Below the pieces are notes generated by a model. That model saw nothing but the letters and a program-made list of their open reading frames with translations, was not told where the DNA came from and ran no database searches. Below are positions 15,757 to 23,222 of a stretch of 38,163 bases of DNA, piece after piece. Within the stretch, counting starts at the first letter, position 1, and each line of letters begins with the position of its first letter. Source of the stretch: JACPFV01 sp035526825 (lineage in GTDB: Bacteria; Pseudomonadota; Gammaproteobacteria; Nevskiales; Nevskiaceae). Location of the stretch: the NCBI GenBank assembly GCA_035526825.1, contig DATLBT010000034.1, forward strand, positions 1 through 38,163. The letters run 5' to 3'. The translations under genes and the position numbers were made by a program.

Positions 15757-16437
15757 CTACTTAAGGAGGGGCTGCAGCACCTCGTCGATGGCGGCGCGGG
15801 CGCGGAAGATGCGGGACCGTACGGTGCCGATCGGGCACTCCATGGCCAGCGCGATTTCCTCGTACGACAGGCCCTCCAGTTCGCGCAAGGTGATGGCCTG
15901 GCGCAAATCGGCCGGCAGCCGGGCGATGGCTTCGGTGACCTTGTCGCGGATCTCGTCCGACAGCGTCACCGCTTCCGGCGTGTCGATATCGCTCATTTGG
16001 TCGGTATGACCGAACAATTCGGCGTCGACGACGTCAATATCCTGTGACGCCGGACGGCGCTTCCGCGCGACCAGGAAATTTTTCGACGTGTTGATGGCGA
16101 TGCGGTAGAGCCAGGTGTAGAACGCCGACTGGCCGCGGAAGCCGTTGAGGGCGCGATACGCCTTGATGAACGACTCCTGCGCGACGTCGAGGCCATCGGC
16201 CTCGCCGACCAGGCGCTCGACCAGCTGGACGATCTTGTGCTGGTAGCGACGCACCAGCACGTCGAACGCGGTGCGATCGCCCGCCTGAGCACGCGCAACC
16301 AGTTGATCGTCGAGGGCGACGACCGGCTCGAGCTCCAAGGCAGCGACGTCAGCAACGACATCGGGGAGCGCTTCGGGCAACACGTGTTGGACCGCGTGTG
16401 TCATGGCAGTTTCCGGTTGTGTAAGTTGTTCGTCCAT
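15757..16437 (-). CDS. rpoE: ECF RNA polymerase sigma factor RpoE/AlgU
   Basis: Envelope-stress sigma factor. The sigma2 domain carries VRRYQHKIVQLVERL and DVAQESFIKAYRAL with FYTWLYRIAINTSKN; the sigma4 helix-turn-helix is LEGLSYEEIALAMECPIGTVRSRIFRARAAID. The core aligns with AlgU from about DDQLVARAQAG onward. I start at the ATG at 16437 (226 residues). Another ATG at 16404 would shorten it, and either leaves an acidic, hydrophobic extension of 30-40 residues absent from AlgU. The gene is divergent from nadB across 89 bases, as in Pseudomonas. Control by RseA downstream is expected. Confidence 0.93.
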   Translation of the reverse strand: MDEQLTQPETAMTHAVQHVLPEALPDVVADVAALELEPVVALDDQLVARAQAGDRTAFDVLVRRYQHKIVQLVERLVGEADGLDVAQESFIKAYRALNGFRGQSAFYTWLYRIAINTSKNFLVARKRRPASQDIDVVDAELFGHTDQMSDIDTPEAVTLSDEIRDKVTEAIARLPADLRQAITLRELEGLSYEEIALAMECPIGTVRSRIFRARAAIDEVLQPLLK

Positions 16438-16526
16438 GGCGTTTTTGTAGCGCGAAGCGGTTACACTCGCCACGCGTTGCAAATCGGCGACAAAAAACGT
16501 CCGAAAAAGGCGAAAACCGACACTTT

Positions 16527-18134
16527 ATGGCGCCTCCTGATGTCCTCATCCTCGGCAGCGGCGCAGCGGGACTCTCGTGCGCGCTGCGTTTGGCGCAGCG
16601 CGGACACGCCGTCACGATGGTCTCCAAGGGCACGCTTTCGGGCGGCAGCACGCTGTGGGCGCAGGGCGGCATCTCCGCCGTCCACGATGTCAACGACTCA
16701 CTCGAGAACCACGTGCGCGACACACTGCGCGCGGGCGATGGCTTGTGCGATGAGCGCGCCGTGCGCTTCACGGTCGAGCGCGGGCCCGCCTGCATCCGCT
16801 GGTTGATCGAGCAGGGCGTCAAGTTCACGCGCGACGAGGAGGATTCCACCGGCGCCACGCTGCACCTCACGCGGGAAGGCGGCCACAGCCATCGCCGCGT
16901 GGTCCACGCCGCTGACGCGACCGGCCACGCGGTCGAGACCACCCTCGCCTCGCTCGCCGCCGCGCACCCGCTGATCCGCGTGCGCGAGCACTGCGTGGCG
17001 GTGGACCTGATCGTCGACCGCGCGCTGAACGAGGTGCGCGGCGCCTACCTCTACGACAGCGCGCGCGGCCGCGTCGAGGCGGTGGCGGCCAAGGCCGTTG
17101 TCCTTGCGACCGGCGGCGCGAACATGGCGTACCTGTACTCGAGCAACCCCAACGGCGCCTCGGGTGACGGCATCGCGATGGCGTGGCGCGCGGGCTGCCG
17201 CGTCGCCAACATGGAATTCATGCAGTTCCATCCGACCATCCTGTACCACAAGGATTCGCGGACGTTCCTCATCTCGGAGGCCTTGCGCGGCGAAGGCGCC
17301 CTGTTGAAATTGCCGGAGCTGCAGCCCAGCGGCATCCGCGCCGGTGAGCGCTTCATGCCGCGCTTCGACGAGCGCGAAGAACTGGCGCCGCGCGACATCG
17401 TGGCGCGCGCGATCGACCACGAGATGAAACGGCTCGGCCTCGACTTCGTGTTCCTCGACATCACGCACAAGTCGCCCGAGTTCATCCGCGGACACTTCCC
17501 GTCGATCCACGCGCGCTGCCTGGAGCTCGGGCTCGACATGACGCGCCAGCCGATCCCGGTAGTGCCGGCAGCGCACTACACCTGCGGCGGCGTGATGACC
17601 GGTCTCGATGGCCGCACCGACGTCAGCGGGCTTTACGCGATCGGCGAGGTTGCGCATACCGGCCTGCATGGTGCCAATCGCATGGCCAGCAACTCCTTGC
17701 TCGAGTGCCTGGCCTTCGCCGAAGCCGCCGCGACCGACCTCGAGCGCGAGTTGCCCCATCGCCCGGTGCCCGGCGCCCTGCGCCCGTGGGACGAATCGCG
17801 CGTGACCGACTCCGACGAGGACATCGTCGTGTCGCACAACTGGCAGGAAGTGCGCCGCACGATGTGGGACTACGTCGGCATCGTCCGCACCGACAAGCGC
17901 CTCGCGCGCGCCGCACACCGCGTCGCGCTGCTCGACAGCGAGATCCAGGAGTATTACGGCAACTACAAGATCAGCGCCGACCTGATCGAGTTGCGCAACC
18001 TCGTCGTGGTGGCCGACCTCATCGTGCGCTCGGCCAAGGCGCGCAAGGAAAGCCGGGGCTTGCACTACACCCTGGACTATCCGCAGACCGATCCCGTCGC
18101 CGTCAACACGATCTTGCCGGGTCGGCCGCTGTAG
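16527..18134 (+). CDS. nadB: L-aspartate oxidase
   Basis: FAD enzyme oxidising L-aspartate to iminoaspartate, the first step of de novo NAD synthesis with quinolinate synthase NadA. The 535-residue protein has the FAD-binding VLILGSGAAGLSCALRLA (residues 6-23), the SGGSTLWAQGGISA loop, the catalytic-region segment EFMQFHPTILYHK, and the C-terminal FAD contact GEVAHTGLHGANRMASNSL. It belongs to the succinate dehydrogenase flavoprotein superfamily, but length, the HPT region and the divergent rpoE context point to NadB rather than a fumarate reductase. Start ATG at 16527. No nadA is in the window. A perfect palindrome lies 28 bases after its stop. Confidence 0.95.
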   Translation: MAPPDVLILGSGAAGLSCALRLAQRGHAVTMVSKGTLSGGSTLWAQGGISAVHDVNDSLENHVRDTLRAGDGLCDERAVRFTVERGPACIRWLIEQGVKFTRDEEDSTGATLHLTREGGHSHRRVVHAADATGHAVETTLASLAAAHPLIRVREHCVAVDLIVDRALNEVRGAYLYDSARGRVEAVAAKAVVLATGGANMAYLYSSNPNGASGDGIAMAWRAGCRVANMEFMQFHPTILYHKDSRTFLISEALRGEGALLKLPELQPSGIRAGERFMPRFDEREELAPRDIVARAIDHEMKRLGLDFVFLDITHKSPEFIRGHFPSIHARCLELGLDMTRQPIPVVPAAHYTCGGVMTGLDGRTDVSGLYAIGEVAHTGLHGANRMASNSLLECLAFAEAAATDLERELPHRPVPGALRPWDESRVTDSDEDIVVSHNWQEVRRTMWDYVGIVRTDKRLARAAHRVALLDSEIQEYYGNYKISADLIELRNLVVVADLIVRSAKARKESRGLHYTLDYPQTDPVAVNTILPGRPL

Positions 18135-18161
18135 CGAGCGAGGGGTTCTGCCAGGAGCTCT

Positions 18162-18182
18162 TGTGGGAGGGGCCCTCCCACA
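18162..18182. repeat. perfect TGTGGGAGGG palindrome between convergent genes
   Basis: Arms TGTGGGAGGG and CCCTCCCACA are exact inverted copies around one central G. It sits between the stops of nadB (+) and ygfX (-) and could serve as a two-way transcript end, although no long T-tract follows on either strand (TTG on one side, GAAAG on the other). It is the second copy of the element seen at 12392-12414. Confidence 0.7.
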
Positions 18183-18187
18183 GAAAG

Positions 18188-18631
18188 CTAGACGGCGGGC
18201 TGCCGCTCCTGCCTCAACCGCGCGCGCAATCGCCGCTGCTCATCCGTCGATAGTTCGTCGCCGAGCAGGGCGCGGCTGCGAGTCGCGCCGGCGGCGCGGA
18301 AGTTCAGCACGATCACGAGGTCATGCACGACGCTGCTGCCCAGGAGCGTCGCCTCGCAGCGCTGGCCGCGCGCGTCTTCCAGCGTCCAGCGGCCATCCTC
18401 ATGCCAGGCCAGCCGCACCAGCGCGCGCGGGCCAAAGCCGAATACCGGGTGGCGGCGTGACCAGATCCACGACACCGCGACCAGCGCGGCGAGGCCGGCG
18501 GCGACCGGTCCGCCGCGCAGCAGCGCGAGCACGGCGACCAGCACGCCGACGTGCAGCCAGAACAGGATCGTCAGCGCGCGCAGCGACGGCCGCGGCGCGA
18601 GCTCAAGCGCTGCGGAGGGCGTCGAGGACAT
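18188..18631 (-). CDS. ygfX: YgfX/CptA-like membrane protein
   Basis: A 147-residue protein with two hydrophobic segments near the N-terminus (about residues 20-35, LTILFWLHVGVLVAVLAL, and 42-58, AAGLAALVAVSWIW) and a soluble beta-rich C-terminal half (WTLEDARGQRCEATLLGSSVVHDLVIVLNF). The order membrane pair then soluble domain, the lead LELAPRPSLRAL and the position directly after sdhE identify the YgfX family. E. coli YgfX was described as a toxin paired with SdhE (YgfY), although SdhE is now better known as an SDH maturation factor; the toxin role here is unproven. It overlaps sdhE by 29 bases; that start is supported by the family N-terminus. Confidence 0.8.
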   Translation of the reverse strand: MSSTPSAALELAPRPSLRALTILFWLHVGVLVAVLALLRGGPVAAGLAALVAVSWIWSRRHPVFGFGPRALVRLAWHEDGRWTLEDARGQRCEATLLGSSVVHDLVIVLNFRAAGATRSRALLGDELSTDEQRRLRARLRQERQPAV

Positions 18632-18830
18632 GCGTGAACTCGGCCGGTGCGCTCGCCTGTCCCATGAGCCAGAGCCAGATTTCCGGATCCTCGTGCGCGA
18701 GCAGGCGCTCGAACTCGGCACGCTCGTCGTCGGACGCGGCATCGTAGCGGCGCGCAAAGTAGCGCTCGAGCAGCACGTCGAGCTCCTTCATGCCGCGTCG
18801 CGAGCGCCAGCGCAGGGCCTTGCGGTCCAT
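18603..18830 (-). CDS. sdhE: FAD assembly factor SdhE
   Basis: Promotes covalent flavinylation of SdhA. The 75-residue all-helical protein starts MDRKALRWRSRRGMKELDVL, which contains the conserved RGMKELD motif (residues 12-18) used to contact the flavoprotein. The later DPEIWLWLMG helix is also typical. Start ATG at 18830, since upstream codons lie in the PilZ gene's frame-shifted shadow. It follows the sdhCDAB genes, as expected functionally, but a PilZ gene lies in between. Its end overlaps ygfX. Confidence 0.92.
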   Translation of the reverse strand: MDRKALRWRSRRGMKELDVLLERYFARRYDAASDDERAEFERLLAHEDPEIWLWLMGQASAPAEFTHVLDALRSA

Positions 18831-18838
18831 CGACGGCT

Positions 18839-19522
18839 TCAACGCGGCCCGGCGAAGCGCTCGTAGAGGTAGGCTCGCAGCACCAGCGTGGCTTGCGTGT
18901 CGAGCGGCTCGAACTCCACGCCGCACTTGTAGCGCCACAGGCTGCCCTTCACCTGTTGCTCGTCCTGGACGTTGCGGATCAGCGCCGGCAAGTCCGCGCC
19001 CTGGTCGCCGACCACGTCGAGTGGAAAGCGAGCGCGGATGACGATGCGGTCGCCGGCCTTGCCGACGGAAGTCCCTGCCAGCAACTGCGCACCGGTGTTG
19101 CTGACGTCGCGGATCACGGCAGGCACCTCCGCGGCGTCCGCGGTTCCGCGCACGCTCACCGCGAGCGCCGAGCGCACGCGGTTGGCCTGGCGCTCGGCCA
19201 TGTTCTCGAGCTTCTGCGGGTAGCTCAGGTGCAGGTAGGCGTACGGCTGCAGGCTCGAGCGCAGCACGGTGCAGGTGAAGCCACGCGCCTCGGCCCCGGA
19301 ATAGGACCGCGCGAGCACCGCGCGGCCCTCGCTTACGTGGAGCGGCCGCCCCTCGCGCTCAGGGGTCGTCACCAGCAGGCTGCGCTCGGGCAAAAAACCG
19401 ATGACCTTGACGTAGAACTGACCGCGCGTGTCGTCGTCGAGGAACTGGACCTGAAGGGACTCGCCGACTTGCAGGTCGAGGTCGGCAGCCGCCGGGCGGG
19501 CCTTGGCCGGGTGGACATTCAT
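18839..19522 (-). CDS. YcgR-type PilZ-domain protein (c-di-GMP receptor)
   Basis: A 227-residue protein with an N-terminal YcgR-like beta-barrel domain (about residues 15-105, with GQFYVKVIGFLPERSLLVTT) and a C-terminal PilZ domain from about residue 108. The c-di-GMP signature is present: RQANR (Arg111 and Arg115, RxxxR) and DVSNTG (Asp139, Ser141, Gly144, the DxSxxG motif). Start ATG at 19522 is 2 bases after the sdhB stop, and sdhE begins 8 bases after its end. So it sits inside the sdh operon. A link between second-messenger sensing and respiration is inference; in other bacteria YcgR acts as a flagellar brake. Confidence 0.9.
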   Translation of the reverse strand: MNVHPAKARPAAADLDLQVGESLQVQFLDDDTRGQFYVKVIGFLPERSLLVTTPEREGRPLHVSEGRAVLARSYSGAEARGFTCTVLRSSLQPYAYLHLSYPQKLENMAERQANRVRSALAVSVRGTADAAEVPAVIRDVSNTGAQLLAGTSVGKAGDRIVIRARFPLDVVGDQGADLPALIRNVQDEQQVKGSLWRYKCGVEFEPLDTQATLVLRAYLYERFAGPR

Positions 19523-19524
19523 GC

Positions 19525-20310
19525 TCAGCCGCGCCGCTCGACCAGCATTTTCTTGATCTCGCCGATGGCCTTGGCCGGATTGAGGCCTTTCGGACAGGTC
19601 TTGGCGCAGTTCATGATCGTGTGGCAACGATATAGCTTGAATGGGTCTTCGAGCGCGTCGAGGCGCTCGCCGGTCGCTTCGTCGCGCGAGTCGGCGAGCC
19701 AGCGGTGGGCCTGCAGCAGCACCGCCGGGCCGAGGTAGCGGTCGCCGTTCCACCAGTAGCTCGGGCACGACGTGGTGCAACACGCGCAAAGGATGCATTC
19801 GTACAGGCCATCGAGCTTGGCGCGATCCTCCTCGGATTGCAGGCGTTCACGCGTCGGCGGCGGCGTATCCGCCTTGAGCCAGGGCTCGATCGACGCGTAC
19901 TGCGCATAGAAGTGCGTGAGGTCCGGCACCAGGTCCTTCACCACGGGCATGTGCGGCAGTGGATAGATTTTCACCTCGCCGCTGACCTCGTCGCAGCCCT
20001 TGGTGCAGGCCAGCGTGTTGGTGCCGTCGATGTTCATCGAGCACGAGCCACAGATGCCCTCGCGGCACGAGCGGCGGAACGTCAGCGTCGGGTCGATCTC
20101 ATTCTTGATCTTGATCAGCGCATCCAGGACCATCGGCCCGCACGCGGCCATGTCGATGTCGTAGGTATCCATGCGCGGATTAGCGCCGGAATCCGGGTCA
20201 TAGCGATAGATCTTGAACGAGCGGACGTTCTTGGCGCCCGCCGGCGCGGGATGGTGTTTCCCCGCCGCCTTGTCGATGGTGGAGTTCTTCGGCAACGAAA
20301 ACTGAGCCAT
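19525..20310 (-). CDS. sdhB: succinate dehydrogenase iron-sulfur subunit
   Basis: Carries electrons from SdhA to the quinone site through three iron-sulfur clusters. The 261-residue protein has the [2Fe-2S] motif SCREGICGSCSMNIDGTNTLAC (about residues 80-101 in parts), then the ferredoxin-type CILCACCTTSCPSYWW and the last cluster CHTIMNCAKTCPKG. The N-terminus is about 20 residues longer than in E. coli. The ATG follows the sdhA stop by 37 bases filled with a CCCTAAT array that also sits where a ribosome-binding site should be. Confidence 0.95.
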   Translation of the reverse strand: MAQFSLPKNSTIDKAAGKHHPAPAGAKNVRSFKIYRYDPDSGANPRMDTYDIDMAACGPMVLDALIKIKNEIDPTLTFRRSCREGICGSCSMNIDGTNTLACTKGCDEVSGEVKIYPLPHMPVVKDLVPDLTHFYAQYASIEPWLKADTPPPTRERLQSEEDRAKLDGLYECILCACCTTSCPSYWWNGDRYLGPAVLLQAHRWLADSRDEATGERLDALEDPFKLYRCHTIMNCAKTCPKGLNPAKAIGEIKKMLVERRG

Positions 20311-20317
20311 GTCTTTT

Positions 20318-20351
20318 CCCTAACCCCTAATCCCTAATCCCTAATCCCTAG
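20318..20351. repeat. telomere-like CCCTAAT tandem repeat between sdhA and sdhB
   Basis: Plus-strand units are CCCTAAC, three CCCTAAT, and a final CCCTAG, 7 bases each; the last includes the sdhA stop region. On the mRNA the sequence is a GGATTAG repeat, with GGGAAAAG just before the sdhB ATG. Repeat number changes would alter sdhA-sdhB spacing without breaking a frame. Confidence 0.8.
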
Positions 20352-22138
20352 TACGTCCGCTTCTTCGGCGGAATCACTTCCGCTTCGGCATCGAGCGTTT
20401 CCATGTGCACCGGACGGTAGTCGATGGTGACCGCGGTCTCGCCCATGCGCCACGCCAGCGTGTGCTTGTGCCAGGCGTCGTCGTCGCGATCGGGGAAGTC
20501 CTCGTGCGCGTGCGCGCCGCGCGATTCCTGGCGGTTGGCCGCCGAGGCCAGCGTCACCAGCGCATTGCCGAGCAGGTTGTCGAGCTCGAGTGTCTCGACC
20601 AGGTCGGTATTCCAGACCATCGAGCGGTCCGACACGCCGACGTCCTCGAACGACTCGATGACCGTGTTGAGCTTGACCAAACCCTCGTCCATCGACTGCT
20701 GCGTGCGGAACACCGCAGCATGCGCCTGCATCGCCTTCTGCATGTCGAGGCGGATCTTCGCGGTCGGCAGCGTGCCCTGGGCGTTGCGCAGCTTGTCGAA
20801 GTGCGCCAGCGCCTGGTCCTCGCTGTCCTTGCTGATCGTCTTGTGCGGCGCGCCAGCCGTGAGCACTTCGGCGCAGCGCAGCGCAGCCGAGCGGCCGAAC
20901 ACCACGAGGTCGAGCAACGAGTTCGAGCCGAGCCGGTTGGCGCCATGCACTGACACGCAGGCGGCCTCGCCGACCGCCATCAGGCCGGGAATGACGCTGT
21001 CCGGGTTGTCGTTGCGCAGCGTGACGGCCTCGCCATGGAAGTTGGTCGGGATGCCGCCCATGTTGTAGTGAACCGTCGGCAGCACCGGGATCGGCTCGCG
21101 GGTGACGTCCACGCCGGCGAAGATCTTGGCGGTTTCGGAGATGCCCGGCAGGCGCTTGTGCAGCACCTCGGGCCCCAGGTGCTCGAGGTGCAGGTGGATG
21201 TGGTCCGCCTCCGGCCCGACGCCTCGGCCTTCGCGAATCTCGACGGTCATCGAGCGCGACACGACGTCGCGCGAAGCCAGGTCCTTGCGGTTCGGGGCGT
21301 AGCGCTCCATGAAGCGCTCGCCCTTGCTGTTGGTGAGATAGCCGCCTTCGCCGCGGGCACCTTCCGTGATCAGGCAGCCCGAACCGTAGATGCCGGTTGG
21401 ATGGAACTGCACGAACTCCATGTCCTGCAGCGGCACGCCGGCGCGGAGCGCCATCGCGTTGCCATCGCCGGTGCAGGTATGCGCCGACGTGCACGAGAAA
21501 TAGGCGCGGCCGTAGCCGCCGGTGGCGAGGATCACGGTGTGCGCGCGGAAACGGTGCAGCTGGCCGGTAGACAGGTCCCACGCCAGCACGCCCTTGCATG
21601 AACCGTCCTCGTCCATCAACAGGTCCAGCGCGAAGTACTCGATGAAGAATTCGCCGTTGGCCTTGAGCGACTGCTGGTACATCGCGTGCAGCATCGCGTG
21701 GCCGGTGCGATCGGCAGCGGCGCAGGTGCGCTGCGCGGTGCCCTCGCCGTTGTGCGTGGTCATGCCGCCGAACGGGCGCTGATAGATCTTGCCTTCCGGG
21801 GTGCGCGAGAACGGCACGCCCCAGTGCTCCAGCTCGATCACGGCGGGAATCGCCTCGCGACACATGTACTGGATCGCGTCCTGGTCGCCGAGCCAGTCGG
21901 AGCCCTTGACCGTGTCGAACATGTGCCAGCGCCAGTTGTCCTCGCCCATGTTGGCGAGCGCAGCCGAAATGCCGCCCTGCGCCGCGACCGTGTGGGAGCG
22001 CGTCGGGAACACCTTGGTGATGCAGGCCGTCTTCAGTCCGGCCTGGGCCAGGCCCACCACCGCGCGCAGGCCGGCGCCGCCGGCGCCGACCACGACGACG
22101 TCATATTGGTGGTTGGTAATCGGATAGGCGGCAGGCAC
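20348..22138 (-). CDS. sdhA: succinate dehydrogenase flavoprotein subunit
   Basis: Oxidises succinate to fumarate. The 596-residue protein has the FAD-binding VVVVGAGGAGLRAVVGLAQ (about residues 14-32), the flavinylation His in SHTVAAQGG, the HPTG active-site region EFVQFHPTGIYG, and the C-terminal GEAACVSVHGANRLGSNSLLD. It closes with RDDDAWHKHTLAW and the short tail KKRTY. The start is GTG at 22138, immediately after the sdhD stop. Covalent FAD addition should be helped by SdhE downstream and possibly the SDHAF4-like protein upstream. Confidence 0.96.
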   Translation of the reverse strand: MPAAYPITNHQYDVVVVGAGGAGLRAVVGLAQAGLKTACITKVFPTRSHTVAAQGGISAALANMGEDNWRWHMFDTVKGSDWLGDQDAIQYMCREAIPAVIELEHWGVPFSRTPEGKIYQRPFGGMTTHNGEGTAQRTCAAADRTGHAMLHAMYQQSLKANGEFFIEYFALDLLMDEDGSCKGVLAWDLSTGQLHRFRAHTVILATGGYGRAYFSCTSAHTCTGDGNAMALRAGVPLQDMEFVQFHPTGIYGSGCLITEGARGEGGYLTNSKGERFMERYAPNRKDLASRDVVSRSMTVEIREGRGVGPEADHIHLHLEHLGPEVLHKRLPGISETAKIFAGVDVTREPIPVLPTVHYNMGGIPTNFHGEAVTLRNDNPDSVIPGLMAVGEAACVSVHGANRLGSNSLLDLVVFGRSAALRCAEVLTAGAPHKTISKDSEDQALAHFDKLRNAQGTLPTAKIRLDMQKAMQAHAAVFRTQQSMDEGLVKLNTVIESFEDVGVSDRSMVWNTDLVETLELDNLLGNALVTLASAANRQESRGAHAHEDFPDRDDDAWHKHTLAWRMGETAVTIDYRPVHMETLDAEAEVIPPKKRTY

Positions 22139-22534
22139 TCAATTCCCCAGGGCGATTTTCAGGATGGCGAAGATTCCGGCAGCGGCTCCGACTGCGTGAG
22201 CGAACTTGAGCAGCAGCAGCGTGACCAGCTTGCGGCCCTCGCTGGCGACGTAATCCTCGACTACCACCTGGATGCCGAGCATCGAGTGGTAGAACAGGGT
22301 GACCACCAGCAGCGCCAGCATCACGGCCACGCTGGGCGCCGACGCCCAGTGCTTCACCGCCGGGAAGTTCTCCGACGAGAGTTGCGCGACGCTGAACACG
22401 AACCACAGCGACAGCGGAACCAGCGCGACGGCCGACACGCGCTGAACCCAGAAGTGCTGCACGCCTTCCTTGGCGGAGCCGTAGCCTCGCGCGCGCTTCA
22501 GCGGGCTGCGCAGCGTTGCCTCTTCAGCGGGCAT
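22139..22534 (-). CDS. sdhD: succinate dehydrogenase membrane anchor subunit
   Basis: Membrane-anchor subunit of complex II contributing to heme and quinone binding. The 131-residue protein has three hydrophobic helices (about residues 35-54, 66-86 and 105-127). The first follows the conserved QHFWVQRVSAVALVPLSLWFVF, and the second includes FYHSMLGIQVVVEDYV with the heme-ligand His in the HSMLGIQV segment. The ATG at 22534 overlaps the end of sdhC by 11 bases. Its stop abuts the sdhA GTG. Confidence 0.92.
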   Translation of the reverse strand: MPAEEATLRSPLKRARGYGSAKEGVQHFWVQRVSAVALVPLSLWFVFSVAQLSSENFPAVKHWASAPSVAVMLALLVVTLFYHSMLGIQVVVEDYVASEGRKLVTLLLLKFAHAVGAAAGIFAILKIALGN

Positions 22535-22937
22535 AGGCGACTCCCCACACCGCGACCGTCAGCAGCAACGATGCGGCCACGGCTGCATAGCCGCTGCGAT
22601 AGACCACCGGGATCGAGTAGCCATGTCCCAGGTCCCAGAACAGGTGCCGGATGCCGTTGCACAGGTGGTAAAGCAGGGACCAGGTCCAGCCGAGGAGCAG
22701 CAGTTGGCCGTACCAGGCGCCCAGATGCGGCGCGAAAGAGGCGTACGTCCACGCCCCGCCAGCGATCGCCAGCAGCCAGCCAACCAGTAGCACCGCACCC
22801 ACCGACAGCCCGACGCCGGTGATGCGATGGAGGATCGACAACATCGAAGTCAGCTGCGGCCGGTAGTACGGACCGATCATGAACGGCGATAAGGGCCGTG
22901 CCGGCAGGGGCTTTGCCTGTGGTGCGGGGCTGCTCAT
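22524..22937 (-). CDS. sdhC: succinate dehydrogenase cytochrome b556 subunit
   Basis: The 137-residue subunit has the SdhC signature RPLSPFMIGPYYRPQLTSMLSILHRITGVGL (in parts residues 15-45) with the quinone-site Ser and Arg around SILHRITG, and the heme-ligand His in HLCNGIRHLFWDLG. Three membrane helices follow (about residues 42-62, 72-92 and 115-134). ATG at 22937 lies 42 bases after the SDHAF4-like stop. That gap holds a short hairpin CGGTC-AAA-GACCG (22962-22974). Confidence 0.93.
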   Translation of the reverse strand: MSSPAPQAKPLPARPLSPFMIGPYYRPQLTSMLSILHRITGVGLSVGAVLLVGWLLAIAGGAWTYASFAPHLGAWYGQLLLLGWTWSLLYHLCNGIRHLFWDLGHGYSIPVVYRSGYAAVAASLLLTVAVWGVAYAR

Positions 22938-22979
22938 TGCGACTCCCTAAGTCTGTGCCGCCGGTCAAAGACCGTCGGG

Positions 22980-23165
22980 CTAAAAATCGATGCAGCGACC
23001 CTGTTTTTCCCAATCCCCGAATCGCGTCGGCTCGGTCCCGTCCCGGCGGCCGCCCAGTTCCTTCAACGCCGCTGGAACCAGCTCGACTTTCGCTTCCGCC
23101 GGCTGCGCGGGCCGATACTTGCGTACGGCCGGGTCCAGCGGCGTGGTTTCGGCGTCCTGCGTCAA
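22980..23165 (-). CDS. SDHAF4-like (DUF1674) succinate dehydrogenase assembly factor
   Basis: A short protein whose C-terminus, GGRRDGTEPTRFGDWEKQGR then CIDF, matches the DUF1674/SDHAF4 signature (GPEPTRYGDWE...DF). The eukaryotic SDHAF4 binds the flavinated SdhA before it joins SdhB. The start is uncertain: no ATG or GTG fits, and I use TTG at 23165 (61 residues, opening TQDAETTPLDPAVRKYRPAQ). Upstream in-frame codons reach ygfZ on the other strand and should be excluded. The stop is 42 bases before sdhC, so it is likely the first gene of the sdh operon. The gene was not apparent as a normal ATG open frame. Confidence 0.75.
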   Translation of the reverse strand: MTQDAETTPLDPAVRKYRPAQPAEAKVELVPAALKELGGRRDGTEPTRFGDWEKQGRCIDF

Positions 23166-23222
23166 GGCAAATCCGGTGGGGAAAGCGGATGCTAGTGTGA
23201 CAAAATCGCCCTGCGGTTCGCA

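Noticed and set aside
16438..16526. Clear sigma-70 promoters in the rpoE/nadB divergent gap
   Set aside because: TACACT at 16462 is -10-like for nadB, but no -35 is at the right distance and no GAACTT is present on the rpoE side.
16698..18065. Minus-strand open frame antisense to nadB
   Set aside because: No recognisable domain; nadB reads throughout with all FAD motifs.
20318..20351. CCCTAAT repeat as a CRISPR or telomere
   Set aside because: Units are 7 bases with no spacers and the array sits inside an operon; it is a microsatellite-like repeat.
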